Shown: piece by piece, positions 1 to 8,243 of the stretch
Numbering within the stretch: position 1 is the first letter of the stretch
Layout of the letters: every line of letters begins with the position of its first letter
Assembly: GCA_022790855.1 (NCBI GenBank)
Contig: JAAVYA010000049.1
Span: forward strand, 80,917-144,916
DNA: 64,000 nucleotides
From: Lachnospiraceae bacterium
Lineage (GTDB): Bacteria > Bacillota > Clostridia > Lachnospirales > Lachnospiraceae
Direction of reading: 5' to 3'
Notes under the pieces: generated by a model
The model's database searches: none
What the model was told of the DNA's origin: nothing
What the model saw: only the letters and a program-made list of their open reading frames with translations
Made by a program: the position numbers and the translations under genes

Positions 1-420
1 TCCCAATTGCCGCCCCAGAGAATTGCCGATGCTGCCGCCCAATTGAAGGGCGGCGCCCTCCCGGCCTGCCGAACCGCCGAACAGATGGGTCAGGACGGTA
101 GACAGGAAAATCAGGGGAGCCATTTTCAAGGGAATGCTTTCCCCGGAGTGGATAGCGGAAAGCACCAGATTGGTGCCGCTGTCTTTTTCATCATGCATAA
201 AGCGGTAGGAGGCCACGATCAAGACGCCTCCCACAGGCAGAAAGAACAGCAGCCAGGGATAGGAAGCCCTTGCATCTGTGGCGTATTTCATGCAATAAAA
301 AAAGAACGTTCCAATCAGACCAATCGAAAGGCCGGATAAGATGGAAAAGAGAATCCAGCGCATGAGCAGCTTCACTCTGGACCATACATGGAGGGTGATT
401 CCTTGTATTGTTTGTTTCAT
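1..420 (-). CDS. CLC-family anion channel/antiporter, N-terminal part (cut by window edge)
   Basis: The minus strand reads open from an ATG at 420 to base 1, 140 codons without a stop, so the gene continues outside the window. The protein has hydrophobic segments at about residues 20-45 and 55-75. The motif GGSAGREGAALQLGG matches the GREG gating-glutamate loop of CLC proteins, which move chloride or fluoride across the cytoplasmic membrane, often in exchange for protons. Where chloride CLCs have GSGIP, this protein has DSGTNLVL. CLC-F fluoride exporters also lack that serine, so fluoride export is a plausible inference. It is divergent from rtcB. Confidence 0.8.
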   Translation of the reverse strand, partial: MKQTIQGITLHVWSRVKLLMRWILFSILSGLSIGLIGTFFFYCMKYATDARASYPWLLFFLPVGGVLIVASYRFMHDEKDSGTNLVLSAIHSGESIPLKMAPLIFLSTVLTHLFGGSAGREGAALQLGGSIGNSLGRQLG

Positions 421-533
421 ACTGAAAATCCTTTCATTCTGTAGAGAGTAGACATTCCAATATTATTAGGCTATATTGATGAACCCCTACGGGAACCCTA
501 TCATCAGATATACGGCGCAGAAGCAGCGCCTTT

Positions 534-562
534 TATCGAAACTTGCGTTGCAAGTTCCGATA
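534..562. promoter_or_regulatory. Imperfect inverted repeat between clc and rtcB
   Basis: The arms TATCGAAACTTGC and GCAAGTTCCGATA pair over 13 positions with one mismatch, around a 3-base centre. The repeat covers the -35 box and most of the spacer of the rtcB promoter. That position suits a repressor or activator site for one or both divergent genes. The protein that would bind is not identifiable from this window. Confidence 0.5.
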
Positions 563-571
563 AGCTATACT
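543..571 (+). promoter_or_regulatory. Probable sigma-A promoter of rtcB
   Basis: TTGCGT (543-548) and TATACT (566-571) are separated by exactly 17 bases. The predicted start near 578 leaves a leader of about 45 bases before rtcB. The element overlaps the inverted repeat at 534-562. Confidence 0.5.
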
Positions 572-623
572 ATAGACAAGTGTATCATTTGCGTGGGGCC
601 TTGACAAGACATAAGGAGAGAAT

Positions 624-1829
624 ATGATAGAATTAAAAGGAAAATATAATGAAGCAAGGATATTTACAGATGTAGTAGATGAAGCATCTATTTCTCAGGT
701 GCTTTTACTGTTGAATCAGGAATTTGTGGCAGGCAGCAAGATTCGTATGATGCCGGATATCCATGCAGGAGCAGGATGTACCGTGGGTACTACTATGACG
801 ATTCAAGATAAGATCGTACCAAATCTGGTAGGGGTAGATATTGGCTGCGGAATGGAGACCATTTTAATTAAGGAGAAGCGTTTGGAGCTCCAGAAGTTGG
901 ATAAATTGATATATGAAAAAATTCCTTCTGGTTTTCAGATTCGGACGAAGACCCACCGGTTTTTTGAAAAATTGAATCTGGAGGAGTTATACTGCTGCCG
1001 TCAGATCAATGCAAGCAGAGCGGAAAAAAGCTTGGGAACTTTGGGCGGGGGCAATCATTTTATCGAAGTGAACCAAGATGAAGACGGGCAGATTTATGTG
1101 GTAATTCATTCCGGCAGCCGCCATCTTGGATTGGAAGTGGCTAACTTTTATCAACAGGAAGGATATGAAGCGTTGAACGGCAGCTCCAAAATGGATATCC
1201 AGATCCTGATCGCGGATTTGAAGGCGCAGGGCAGGGCCAAGGACATCCAAAAGAGTATTGCGGCTTTAAAAAATACGAAGAGAACAAATATTCCCCGGGA
1301 GCTGGCGTATGTGTCAGGCGCTCTTTTTGACCGTTATATCCATGATATGAAAATTGTGCAGGAGTATGCCAGGCTAAACCGGCAGGCCATGATGGATGAG
1401 ATTGTAAAAGGAATGAAGCTTCATGTGCTGGATCAATTTACGACCATCCATAATTATATCGATACAGAGCATATGATTCTGCGGAAAGGCGCCGTATCGG
1501 CCCGGATGGGGGAACGGCTGCTGATCCCTGTGAATATGCGGGACGGCTCCCTTGTATGTGTCGGCAAAGGAAATGAAGACTGGAACCAGTCTGCGCCTCA
1601 TGGGGCGGGTCGGCTGATGAGCCGTTCTAAGGCCAAGCAATCCTTTACAGTGTCGGAGTTTAAAAAACAGATGGAGGGTATTTATACTACCTCAGTAAAT
1701 AAGGAAACGCTGGATGAGTGCCCCATGGCATATAAGGGGATGGAAGATATTGTGAGTAATATTGGAGATACCGTTGAGATTGAAAAAGTGATCAAGCCTA
1801 TTTATAATTTCAAGGCTGGAGGGGAGTAG
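624..1829 (+). CDS. rtcB: RtcB-family RNA-splicing ligase
   Basis: RtcB joins RNA ends bearing 2',3'-cyclic phosphate or 3'-phosphate to 5'-OH ends, using GTP and manganese. The 401-residue protein has family motifs in order: a metal-binding VGVDIGCGMET segment near residue 75, LGTLGGGNHFIEV near residue 140, an IHSGSRHLG block near residue 160, and HGAGRLMSR near residue 328, which carries the guanylylated histidine region. The ATG follows AAGGAGAG. The length fits bacterial RtcB. No archease gene or RNA-repair operon is adjacent, so it appears to be a single-gene unit, probably for RNA repair after stress (inference). Confidence 0.93.
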   Translation: MIELKGKYNEARIFTDVVDEASISQVLLLLNQEFVAGSKIRMMPDIHAGAGCTVGTTMTIQDKIVPNLVGVDIGCGMETILIKEKRLELQKLDKLIYEKIPSGFQIRTKTHRFFEKLNLEELYCCRQINASRAEKSLGTLGGGNHFIEVNQDEDGQIYVVIHSGSRHLGLEVANFYQQEGYEALNGSSKMDIQILIADLKAQGRAKDIQKSIAALKNTKRTNIPRELAYVSGALFDRYIHDMKIVQEYARLNRQAMMDEIVKGMKLHVLDQFTTIHNYIDTEHMILRKGAVSARMGERLLIPVNMRDGSLVCVGKGNEDWNQSAPHGAGRLMSRSKAKQSFTVSEFKKQMEGIYTTSVNKETLDECPMAYKGMEDIVSNIGDTVEIEKVIKPIYNFKAGGE

Positions 1830-1856
1830 GGATACTGATTTACCAAAGGAAGGCGC

Positions 1857-1885
1857 TTTACACGGTATCGCAAATTCGCTATAAT
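1857..1885 (+). promoter_or_regulatory. Strong promoter upstream of the Rpn-like pseudogene
   Basis: TTTACA (1857-1862), a 17-base spacer and a perfect TATAAT (1880-1885) lie just after rtcB. The promoter still looks intact although the gene behind it is broken. Confidence 0.6.
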
Positions 1886-1941
1886 AATAGTAGAAATTAT
1901 AAGTAAATTCACGTATGGAATATCCGTTAAGGGGGAAATGT

Positions 1942-2657
1942 ATGGAGCAACTGCTAGGGGAGGAATTGTTAAATACGGAAAGGAAAGAGGTAAGATGGAC
2001 GGCAAAATGTTAGAGTGCCAGTCAAGCTGGTCCGTGAATATCATAGTACGTCTCCTGCTGTATTTGGCGCATACATGGCATGAGCATATTGAAACGACAC
2101 ATCAGAACCGTTATGGGAGCGGGAAGCTAAGCCTTCCTCAGACGGAATTATACGTGATCTATACCGGAAACCGTAAGAGCAGGCCGGAATGGATCAGCCT
2201 GTCGGAAGAGTTCTTTGGAGGGAACAAAGATTTCCTGGAGGCCAGAGTAAAGGTGCTTTATGGGGACAGAGGGAAAAAGGATATCATCAGCCAATATGTA
2301 GATTTTACCAAGGTATGCCAGGAACAAATAAAGGAACACGGAAGGACGCGGGAGGCCGTATTGGAGACTATACGGATATGCAAGGACCAGGATGTATTGA
2401 AAGAGTATCTGGCGGAGCGGGAAAAGGAGGTAATCCATATGATGATGGCATTGTTTGACCAGCAGAGGGCAGTAGAGCAGTTTGGCTATGAAAAGAAAGA
2501 AGAAGGAAAAATCGAAGGAAAGATCGAAGGAAAAAGAGAAACAGCCCTGTCCCTATTTGAAATGGGTATGCCCATAGAGACAATAGCCAAAGCGGTGAAG
2601 GAAGGCGTGGAGATTGTGCAGCAGTGGCTTTCGGGAGTGTCGGCGGCGAAGCCGTAG
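1942..2657 (+). pseudogene. Rpn/PD-(D/E)XK transposase-like nuclease, frameshifted and N-terminally truncated
   Basis: The reading frame ending at 2657 matches the C-terminal two thirds of the Rpn-type (recombination-promoting nuclease) proteins common in Lachnospiraceae: QSSWSVNIIVRLLLYLAHTW, PQTELYVIYTGNRK, WISLSEEFFGG and EAVLETIRICKDQDVLKEYL, then a charged EGKIEGKIEGK stretch. The best ribosome binding site (AAGGGGGAA) serves an ATG at 1942 whose frame stops at 2011 after 23 codons. Adding one A in the AAAA run near 2004 would join it to the long frame. The usual longer N-terminal region of the family is absent. A frame from ATG 1938 is open throughout but has no good spacing. I read this as a decayed gene. 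Confidence 0.7.
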
Positions 2658-2691
2658 AGCTGCTTGCACTGCAAATAGTATCATAAATAGG

Positions 2692-2740
2692 AACTCACAT
2701 AATGCGATGAAAAAATCATAACATTATGTGAGTTTTTGTT
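2692..2740 (+). terminator. Rho-independent terminator
   Basis: A perfect 13-bp stem, AACTCACATAATG (2692-2704) with CATTATGTGAGTT (2722-2734), is followed by TTTGTT. It closes the Rpn-like pseudogene. Confidence 0.8.
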
Positions 2741-2890
2741 ACTTTTCCCTGGTGTCCCTTTCAGAAGCGCTTATCTAACTGACATTGGCAGTGAATCATA
2801 ACGAGTTTTTTGTAAGCAGTTTAATACAGTGGAAAAACCATTCCAAGTATGGTATGATGGTAACATTATGAAGAAATGAGAGGCTAGATT

Positions 2891-3646
2891 ATGAAAAATG
2901 ACTTATGTACCCTGGGGCCTATTACGATTCACTCCTATGGTTTGATGATAGCCCTGGGATTTGTATTGTGTGTAATTATGGGGATGTACCGGGCAAAAAA
3001 ACGGGGACTGGATCCGGAAGCAATTTTAGATATCGCCCTGTTAGGCATTGTCTTCGGGTTTGCCGGGGCAAAGCTTTTATATCTTGTGGTGGAGTTCCCT
3101 GCTTTGCTGAAAGCGCCGGGACAAGTGCTGGGTTCCGAAGGATTTGTAGTGTACGGAGGCATTATTGCCGGGGTATGCTCTGCGATTGTCTATTGTGCCA
3201 GAAAGAAACTGGTGTTTTTGGATTACTTTGACCTGGCGGCTCCTTCCATCGCCCTGGCACAGGGGTTTGGAAGAATCGGATGCTTCTTTGCCGGATGCTG
3301 TTATGGGAAGGAGACAGACGCTTGGTATGGCGTGGTATTCCCCGAGAATCCTTTTGCTCCTGCCGGGATAAAGCTGATTCCCACCCAGTTATTTTCCTCG
3401 GCCGGGGACTTCCTGATCATGGCGGCGCTTCTGATCTATGCAAAGAAAGCAAAGCGCCGGGGAGACGTGGGAGCATTGTATATGCTGCTGTACGGCGTTG
3501 GGCGGTTTATCATAGAATGTTTCCGTTGGGATGACAGAGGAGCGGTAGGCGTTTTCTCTACGTCTCAGCTTATTTCCATATTTATAGTAGCCGGCGCGGC
3601 TTTGCTGTTTGTAAAAAACAAAAAGCGTGGGCAGAAAGCATGTTAG
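2891..3646 (+). CDS. lgt: Prolipoprotein diacylglyceryl transferase
   Basis: Lgt moves diacylglyceryl from phosphatidylglycerol to the lipobox cysteine of prolipoproteins in the cytoplasmic membrane, the first step of lipoprotein maturation. The 251-residue protein is multi-spanning. It has the N-terminal IHSYGLMIALGF segment and the family signature GRIGCFFAGCCYGK near residue 130, containing the conserved GRIGC/N arginine region. The length is normal for Firmicutes Lgt. Substrates in this window include the PrsA-like lipoprotein at 18307. The stop codon overlaps the left end of a dispersed repeat, which separates it from the next gene. Confidence 0.95.
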   Translation: MKNDLCTLGPITIHSYGLMIALGFVLCVIMGMYRAKKRGLDPEAILDIALLGIVFGFAGAKLLYLVVEFPALLKAPGQVLGSEGFVVYGGIIAGVCSAIVYCARKKLVFLDYFDLAAPSIALAQGFGRIGCFFAGCCYGKETDAWYGVVFPENPFAPAGIKLIPTQLFSSAGDFLIMAALLIYAKKAKRRGDVGALYMLLYGVGRFIIECFRWDDRGAVGVFSTSQLISIFIVAGAALLFVKNKKRGQKAC

Positions 3647-3718
3647 AGCGTATTTGAACATTCATTCCCATATACTGTAACGTGCACTTGGCAGAAAGCA
3701 ATTTTCAAACACGCTTTA
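3645..3718. repeat. Dispersed inverted-repeat element, copy 1 (short)
   Basis: The left arm begins AGAGCGTATTTGAACATT and the right arm ends CAATTTTCAAACACGCTTT. The ends are imperfect inverted copies of each other, and the same end sequences occur at 24153-24314 and 28607-28666. The copy is about 74 bases long and fills the gap between lgt and the next gene. It overlaps the lgt stop codon. Confidence 0.75.
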
Positions 3719-3729
3719 GAAAAGAGGAA

Positions 3730-4515
3730 ATGATGCAAAAGATAGGATATATTGCAGGGGCATTGAGCCTGTTTTATTTTATTACGTATGGGATACTGGC
3801 AGGATTAACCAATGCATTTACATTTTTCTGGCTGCTGCTTGGGATTTTTTTACTGGCGGTTGCCTGGTGGTATCCTGGGTTAAAAAAATGGCTGCTGCGG
3901 CTGCCCAAAGGGGTAACATGGCCTCTGGCGGGAGTTTTATTGTGCGGTGTTTTGGCTTTTTGCGTAGCAGAGGGAATGGTAATCGGCTATGGCCAAAAAG
4001 AGCCGAAGCCGGGGGCGGATTATGTGATCGTGCTGGGGGGACAGGTACGGGGCAGCCAGCCCTCCTATAATCTCAAGATGCGGCTGGATAAGGCTTATGA
4101 CTATTTGAAAGAGAATCCAACCGCCAGGGTGATCCTCTCCGGCGGACAGGGCAGCGGAGAAGATATCTCCGAAGCCCAGGCTATGATGGAGTATCTAAAA
4201 GCCAGGGGAGTGGGGGAAGAACGGATGATTTTGGAAGATCAGTCCACCAATACGGAGGAAAATTTCCGTTTTACCAAAGAGAAGCTGCAATCCTTTGGTC
4301 ATACGGACGGAGGGGAAGAAAAAGACTGGGAAGAACTGCGGTTTGTGGTAGTGACCAATCGGTTTCATATTTTCCGAAGCATGGGGATTGCAAAAAAACA
4401 GGGATTTGCCTATGTGGAAGGGCTGGGGTCTTCCACACAATGGTATACGGTTCCCAATCTCTATGTGCGGGAAGCTTTTGCAGTGATAAAATATGTCCTT
4501 TGGGGACAAATGTAA
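3730..4515 (+). CDS. YdcF/SanA-like (DUF218) membrane-anchored protein
   Basis: The protein has about four hydrophobic segments in the first 85 residues, then a DUF218 domain starting at GADYVIVLGGQVRG. It includes the typical ARVILSGGQGSGEDISEA, LEDQSTNTEENFRF and VVTNRFHIFRS blocks. Proteins of this family are linked to envelope integrity (SanA, ElyC), but the reaction is unsettled. AAGAGG precedes tandem ATGs at 3730 and 3733. An upstream ATG at 3682 is in frame but lies inside the repeat and is unlikely. It is 14 bases from the dus gene, so the two are probably co-transcribed. Confidence 0.8.
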   Translation: MMQKIGYIAGALSLFYFITYGILAGLTNAFTFFWLLLGIFLLAVAWWYPGLKKWLLRLPKGVTWPLAGVLLCGVLAFCVAEGMVIGYGQKEPKPGADYVIVLGGQVRGSQPSYNLKMRLDKAYDYLKENPTARVILSGGQGSGEDISEAQAMMEYLKARGVGEERMILEDQSTNTEENFRFTKEKLQSFGHTDGGEEKDWEELRFVVVTNRFHIFRSMGIAKKQGFAYVEGLGSSTQWYTVPNLYVREAFAVIKYVLWGQM

Positions 4516-4529
4516 GGAGGAGGAACATC

Positions 4530-5498
4530 ATGCAGTATTATCTGGCTCCCATGGAGGGCATTACCGGATATGTATTCCGAGGGGCCCAGCAGGAGTTGTT
4601 TGAACCTCTGGATAAATATATAACGCCGTTTCTGGCCCCAAACCAGAACCGTTGTATGAATACCAGAGAGCGGAAGGATGTGCTGCCGGAGCATAATACA
4701 GGGGGAAGGACGGTGCCTCAGATTTTGACCAATCAGGCAGAAGTATTCCTGGCCGCATGCCGGGAATTAGAAAACATGGGCTACCAGGAAGTGAATCTGA
4801 ATTTGGGGTGTCCTTCCGGGACGGTGACGGCAAAAGGGCGGGGAGCAGGTTTTCTGGCTTTTCCAGAAAAGCTGGACGCATTTTTAGAGCAGGTATTTGC
4901 AGGAACCCATCAGAAGATTTCCATTAAGACACGGCTGGGAATTCAAGAGCCGGAAGAGTTTTTTACCATATTAGAGATATTCAACCGGTATCCCTTAGAG
5001 GAATTGATCATTCATCCCAGAGTACAGAAGGATTTTTATAAAAATAAACCTAACTGGGAGGTGTTTGGGGAAGCAGTAAAAAGGAGCCGTGCTCCCGTTT
5101 GTTATAACGGCGATATATTTACTCCGGAGAATTTGAACTTGTTTGTGGAAGCCCATCCCCAGGTGAATCGGGTGATGCTTGGCCGGGGGATGGTGGTAAA
5201 CCCTGGATTTTTAAATCTTCTGCCTGAACGGGGAGGCGGCGGAAGGAATCCGGATCAAGAAAAAATTCGGGCGTTTCACGACAGACTGCTTTTCGACTAT
5301 GGAAAAGAGTTGTCCGGAGATAAGAACCTGCTGTTTAAAATGAAGGAGCTGTGGTTTTATCTCATCCGCCTGTTTCCGGACAGTGAAAAAGAAGCAAAAA
5401 AGATCCGGAAGGTTCAGAGGGTGTCTGACTACATCCGGATTGTGGACGGTTTATTTTCGGAAAAGGAACTGGAAGTTCCTGCACATATCTGCTTTTGA
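4530..5498 (+). CDS. dus: tRNA-dihydrouridine synthase
   Basis: Dus enzymes reduce uridine to dihydrouridine in tRNA D-loops using FMN and NADPH. The 322-residue protein starts MQYYLAPMEGITGYVFR, where APMEGIT is the FMN-binding start of the barrel. VNLNLGCPSGTVTAKGRGA carries the catalytic cysteine. KTRLG, HPR and YNGDIFTPEN are further family blocks. The start at 4530 is chosen because AAGGAGGAGG lies 6-8 bases upstream; a longer in-frame reading from 4440 would overlap the previous gene by 75 bases. The exact subclass (DusA/B/C) is not assigned. Confidence 0.92.
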   Translation: MQYYLAPMEGITGYVFRGAQQELFEPLDKYITPFLAPNQNRCMNTRERKDVLPEHNTGGRTVPQILTNQAEVFLAACRELENMGYQEVNLNLGCPSGTVTAKGRGAGFLAFPEKLDAFLEQVFAGTHQKISIKTRLGIQEPEEFFTILEIFNRYPLEELIIHPRVQKDFYKNKPNWEVFGEAVKRSRAPVCYNGDIFTPENLNLFVEAHPQVNRVMLGRGMVVNPGFLNLLPERGGGGRNPDQEKIRAFHDRLLFDYGKELSGDKNLLFKMKELWFYLIRLFPDSEKEAKKIRKVQRVSDYIRIVDGLFSEKELEVPAHICF

Positions 5499-5515
5499 AA
5501 GGAGCATATACATAG

Positions 5516-6406
5516 ATGAAACAAGGAAAAAATATGCATGCATTGGCGGTGGCGGCGCTTTTGATATCCGCTTTCTTCTGGGCGTCGGGGTATCTGTTTG
5601 TGAAACAGGCGATAGAAGAATTGTCCCCCTATTATCTTCTGTCATTCCGTTATGTACTGGCAGCCCTTTTGATGCTGCTTATCGCCTTGACAAGGTTAAA
5701 GCATATGTCGAAAGAACTGCTAAAGAGCGGTATCTTTATGGGGGCGGCGTTGTTTTTGGAATTTCTTACCTACACAATTGGACTGCAGTATACCACGGTT
5801 TCCAGGGTTTCCTTCATTGTGGCGGGCTACATCATCATCCTTCCCCTTGTTTATCTGCTGATACGGAGGAAAGCGCCCAAGAAACAGGAAATTTTGGCTG
5901 CCGCAGTGTGTATGGCAGGGATTGCCTGTATCCTGGCAGGAGGAGAGGGCAGCATGAATAAAGGAGACTTATTTTCCATTTTCTGCGCCATATCTTATGC
6001 GTTCCATATTGTGCTGGGCGGGAAATATGCCAAGGAGCATGACGGAATTCTGCTGAATCTTATGCAGATCGGCACCACGGCAGTCCTGTCTACGATAACG
6101 GCCCTTTTATTCGGGACGCCGCCGGAGACAGTGACTATGGGCCAGGCAGGTTCTATTGTGTATCTGGCTTTGGGAGGCACGATTTTGCCTTACTTATTGT
6201 GTTTGTTCGGACAGAAATATGTGAGCACCACCACCAGCGGCATTATTTTGTCCTTTGAGAGTGTGTTTGCCACCATGATGTCTATTATATTTTTACATGA
6301 GACCATCAGCCTGCAGTTTGCAGTCGGCGGGGCATTGGTGATCGGAGCGTTTTTTGTATCAGAGTGGAATGGAAATCAATTAAAAATAAAAAAGGAGAAT
6401 TTATAA
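5516..6406 (+). CDS. DMT/EamA-family transporter
   Basis: This 296-residue integral membrane protein has ten predicted membrane segments arranged as two EamA repeats. The first repeat contains FFWASGYLFVKQAIEELSPY and FRYVLAALLML. The second contains DLFSIFCAISYAFHIVLGGKY and ends with the typical ILSFESVFATMMSIIFLHE block near residue 245. EamA proteins are secondary exporters of metabolites or drugs, and the substrate cannot be told here. AAAGGAGC precedes the ATG. The pepF gene follows after two bases, which suggests co-transcription. Confidence 0.85.
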   Translation: MKQGKNMHALAVAALLISAFFWASGYLFVKQAIEELSPYYLLSFRYVLAALLMLLIALTRLKHMSKELLKSGIFMGAALFLEFLTYTIGLQYTTVSRVSFIVAGYIIILPLVYLLIRRKAPKKQEILAAAVCMAGIACILAGGEGSMNKGDLFSIFCAISYAFHIVLGGKYAKEHDGILLNLMQIGTTAVLSTITALLFGTPPETVTMGQAGSIVYLALGGTILPYLLCLFGQKYVSTTTSGIILSFESVFATMMSIIFLHETISLQFAVGGALVIGAFFVSEWNGNQLKIKKENL

Positions 6407-6407
6407 C

Positions 6408-8210
6408 ATGGCAAAAGAATTACCGAACAGAAGTGAAGTAAGAAAAGAGGATACTTGGGCGATTGAGGATATGTACGGCTCCCTGTCTGCCTGGGAGGGA
6501 GACATCCGGCGGGCCCAGGATCTGGCGGAACAGGCAAGGTCAAAGGAACATACCATGACGGATTGCGCCAAGGAACTGTATGAGGTTTTGGAGCTGTATC
6601 AGGAATGCTATAAACTGTTGTATTTAGCAGCCAATTATGCCAACCGCGCCGCAGACGTGGACACCAGAAACATGGAAAATCAGGCCAATCAGCAGAGAGT
6701 CACAGGAGTTTTGGTGGAAGTGGCCAGCAGCTTGGCGTTTTTGGAGCCGAAGATTTTAGAGATTCCCAAGGAGACTTTGGAACAGTGGATGAAAGAGGAG
6801 CCGGGGCTTTCGGAGTACCGCATCTGGTTTCAGGAGCTGCGCCGGAGAGAGGCACATACCCTGTCTCCGGAGATGGAAGAGCTTTTGGCTTCTGCCGGGG
6901 AGATGCAGCAGACGCCGGGGCAGATTTTTTCCATGTTCAATAATGCAGATGTGGAGTTCCCGGAGATTACCGATGAAGCCGGAGAACAGGTGCGCATTAC
7001 CAGCGGCCGTTATATCTCCATGCAGTGCAGCAGTGACCGCAGGGTGCGGAAAGAATCTTTCCAGGGGCTTTATCATACTTACCGGAAATTTGAAAACACC
7101 TTGGCGGCTGCTTACAGCGGGCAGGTAAAGCAGTTGATTTTTGAGGCCAAGGCCAGGCATTATGATTCCACATTGGAAGCGGCGGTAGATGCAAATAACG
7201 TATCCCCAAAAGTATACGAGAACCTGGTGGAAACCATCAATGAAAATATGGATAAGATGCACCGCTACATCACGCTGCGGAAGAAATGCTTAGGGGTGGA
7301 AGAGCTTCATATGTATGACGTCTATGTGCCTATGATCAAAGAGGTGGATCGGAGGATTTCCTTTGAAGAAGCCAAAGAAACCGTATTGGAAGCATTGCGC
7401 CCCCTGGGGGAGGGGTATGTGAATCTGATCAGAGAAGGCTTTACCCACCGCTGGATCGACGTATATGAAAACCAGGGAAAGAGAAGCGGCGCGTATGCTG
7501 CAGGAGCCTATGGAGCGCATCCCTTTGTGCTGCTGAATTACGATGAAAAACTGGATGATATGTTTACATTGGCCCATGAAATGGGCCATGCCCTGCATTT
7601 TTATTTTTCCAATGAAAACCAGCCGTTTTTGTACAGCCAGTATAAGATTTTTGTGGCGGAAGTGGCTTCCACCTGCAATGAAGTGCTACTGATGGAATAT
7701 TTACTGGCAAAGACTCAGGATAAAAAAGAACGGGCCTATCTCATCAATCATTTTCTGGAGAGCTTTCGGACCACCGTATACCGCCAGACCATGTTTGCGG
7801 AATATGAAAAAGTGACCAATGAGATGGCGGAGGCAGGAAAGAGCCTGACAGCGGAGGTACTGAAACAGACGTATTATGACTTGAACTGCAAATATTACGG
7901 TCTGGATATGGTGTCCGATGAAGAAATTGCCTGGGAATGGTGCAGGATTCCTCATTTTTATTACAATTTTTACGTCTATCAGTATGCCACCGGATTTTCC
8001 GCAGCAGTGGCCATCGCCCGCCGCATCCTGCAAGAGGGAGAGCCGGCGGTGAAGGATTATCTGCGGTTTTTGTCCGGAGGCTGTTCCGATTCCCCGGTGG
8101 AGCTGTTGAAAATAGCCGGTGTGGATATGAGTGCAAAGGAGCCGATTCAGGCGGCCCTTAACGTGTTCGGGGAATTGCTGGATGAGATGGAATCGTTAAT
8201 TTTAGAATAA
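6408..8210 (+). CDS. pepF: Oligoendopeptidase F (M3 family)
   Basis: This cytoplasmic zinc metallopeptidase cleaves oligopeptides. The 600-residue length is typical. The zinc motif HEMGH lies in TLAHEMGHALHFYFS near residue 388, followed by the EVASTCNE glutamate ligand region. An N-terminal oligoendopeptidase-F domain precedes it. GGAG in AAAAAGGAGAATTTATAAC supports the ATG at 6408. It follows the EamA gene by one base and precedes addB by 33 bases. Confidence 0.94.
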   Translation: MAKELPNRSEVRKEDTWAIEDMYGSLSAWEGDIRRAQDLAEQARSKEHTMTDCAKELYEVLELYQECYKLLYLAANYANRAADVDTRNMENQANQQRVTGVLVEVASSLAFLEPKILEIPKETLEQWMKEEPGLSEYRIWFQELRRREAHTLSPEMEELLASAGEMQQTPGQIFSMFNNADVEFPEITDEAGEQVRITSGRYISMQCSSDRRVRKESFQGLYHTYRKFENTLAAAYSGQVKQLIFEAKARHYDSTLEAAVDANNVSPKVYENLVETINENMDKMHRYITLRKKCLGVEELHMYDVYVPMIKEVDRRISFEEAKETVLEALRPLGEGYVNLIREGFTHRWIDVYENQGKRSGAYAAGAYGAHPFVLLNYDEKLDDMFTLAHEMGHALHFYFSNENQPFLYSQYKIFVAEVASTCNEVLLMEYLLAKTQDKKERAYLINHFLESFRTTVYRQTMFAEYEKVTNEMAEAGKSLTAEVLKQTYYDLNCKYYGLDMVSDEEIAWEWCRIPHFYYNFYVYQYATGFSAAVAIARRILQEGEPAVKDYLRFLSGGCSDSPVELLKIAGVDMSAKEPIQAALNVFGELLDEMESLILE

Positions 8211-8243
8211 AAAAGTTGCATAGAAAGCGGAAGGGAGAAGCGT

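Noticed and set aside
421..480. Purine-riboswitch-like stretch before the CLC gene (ATATAG...GTCTAC)
   Set aside because: The conserved junction and three-stem layout are not there; only a few short words match.
421..540. Fluoride riboswitch upstream of the CLC gene
   Set aside because: I tried to fit the minus-strand leader to the crcB motif. A GATG and a later CTAC are present, but the stems that must pair do not match.
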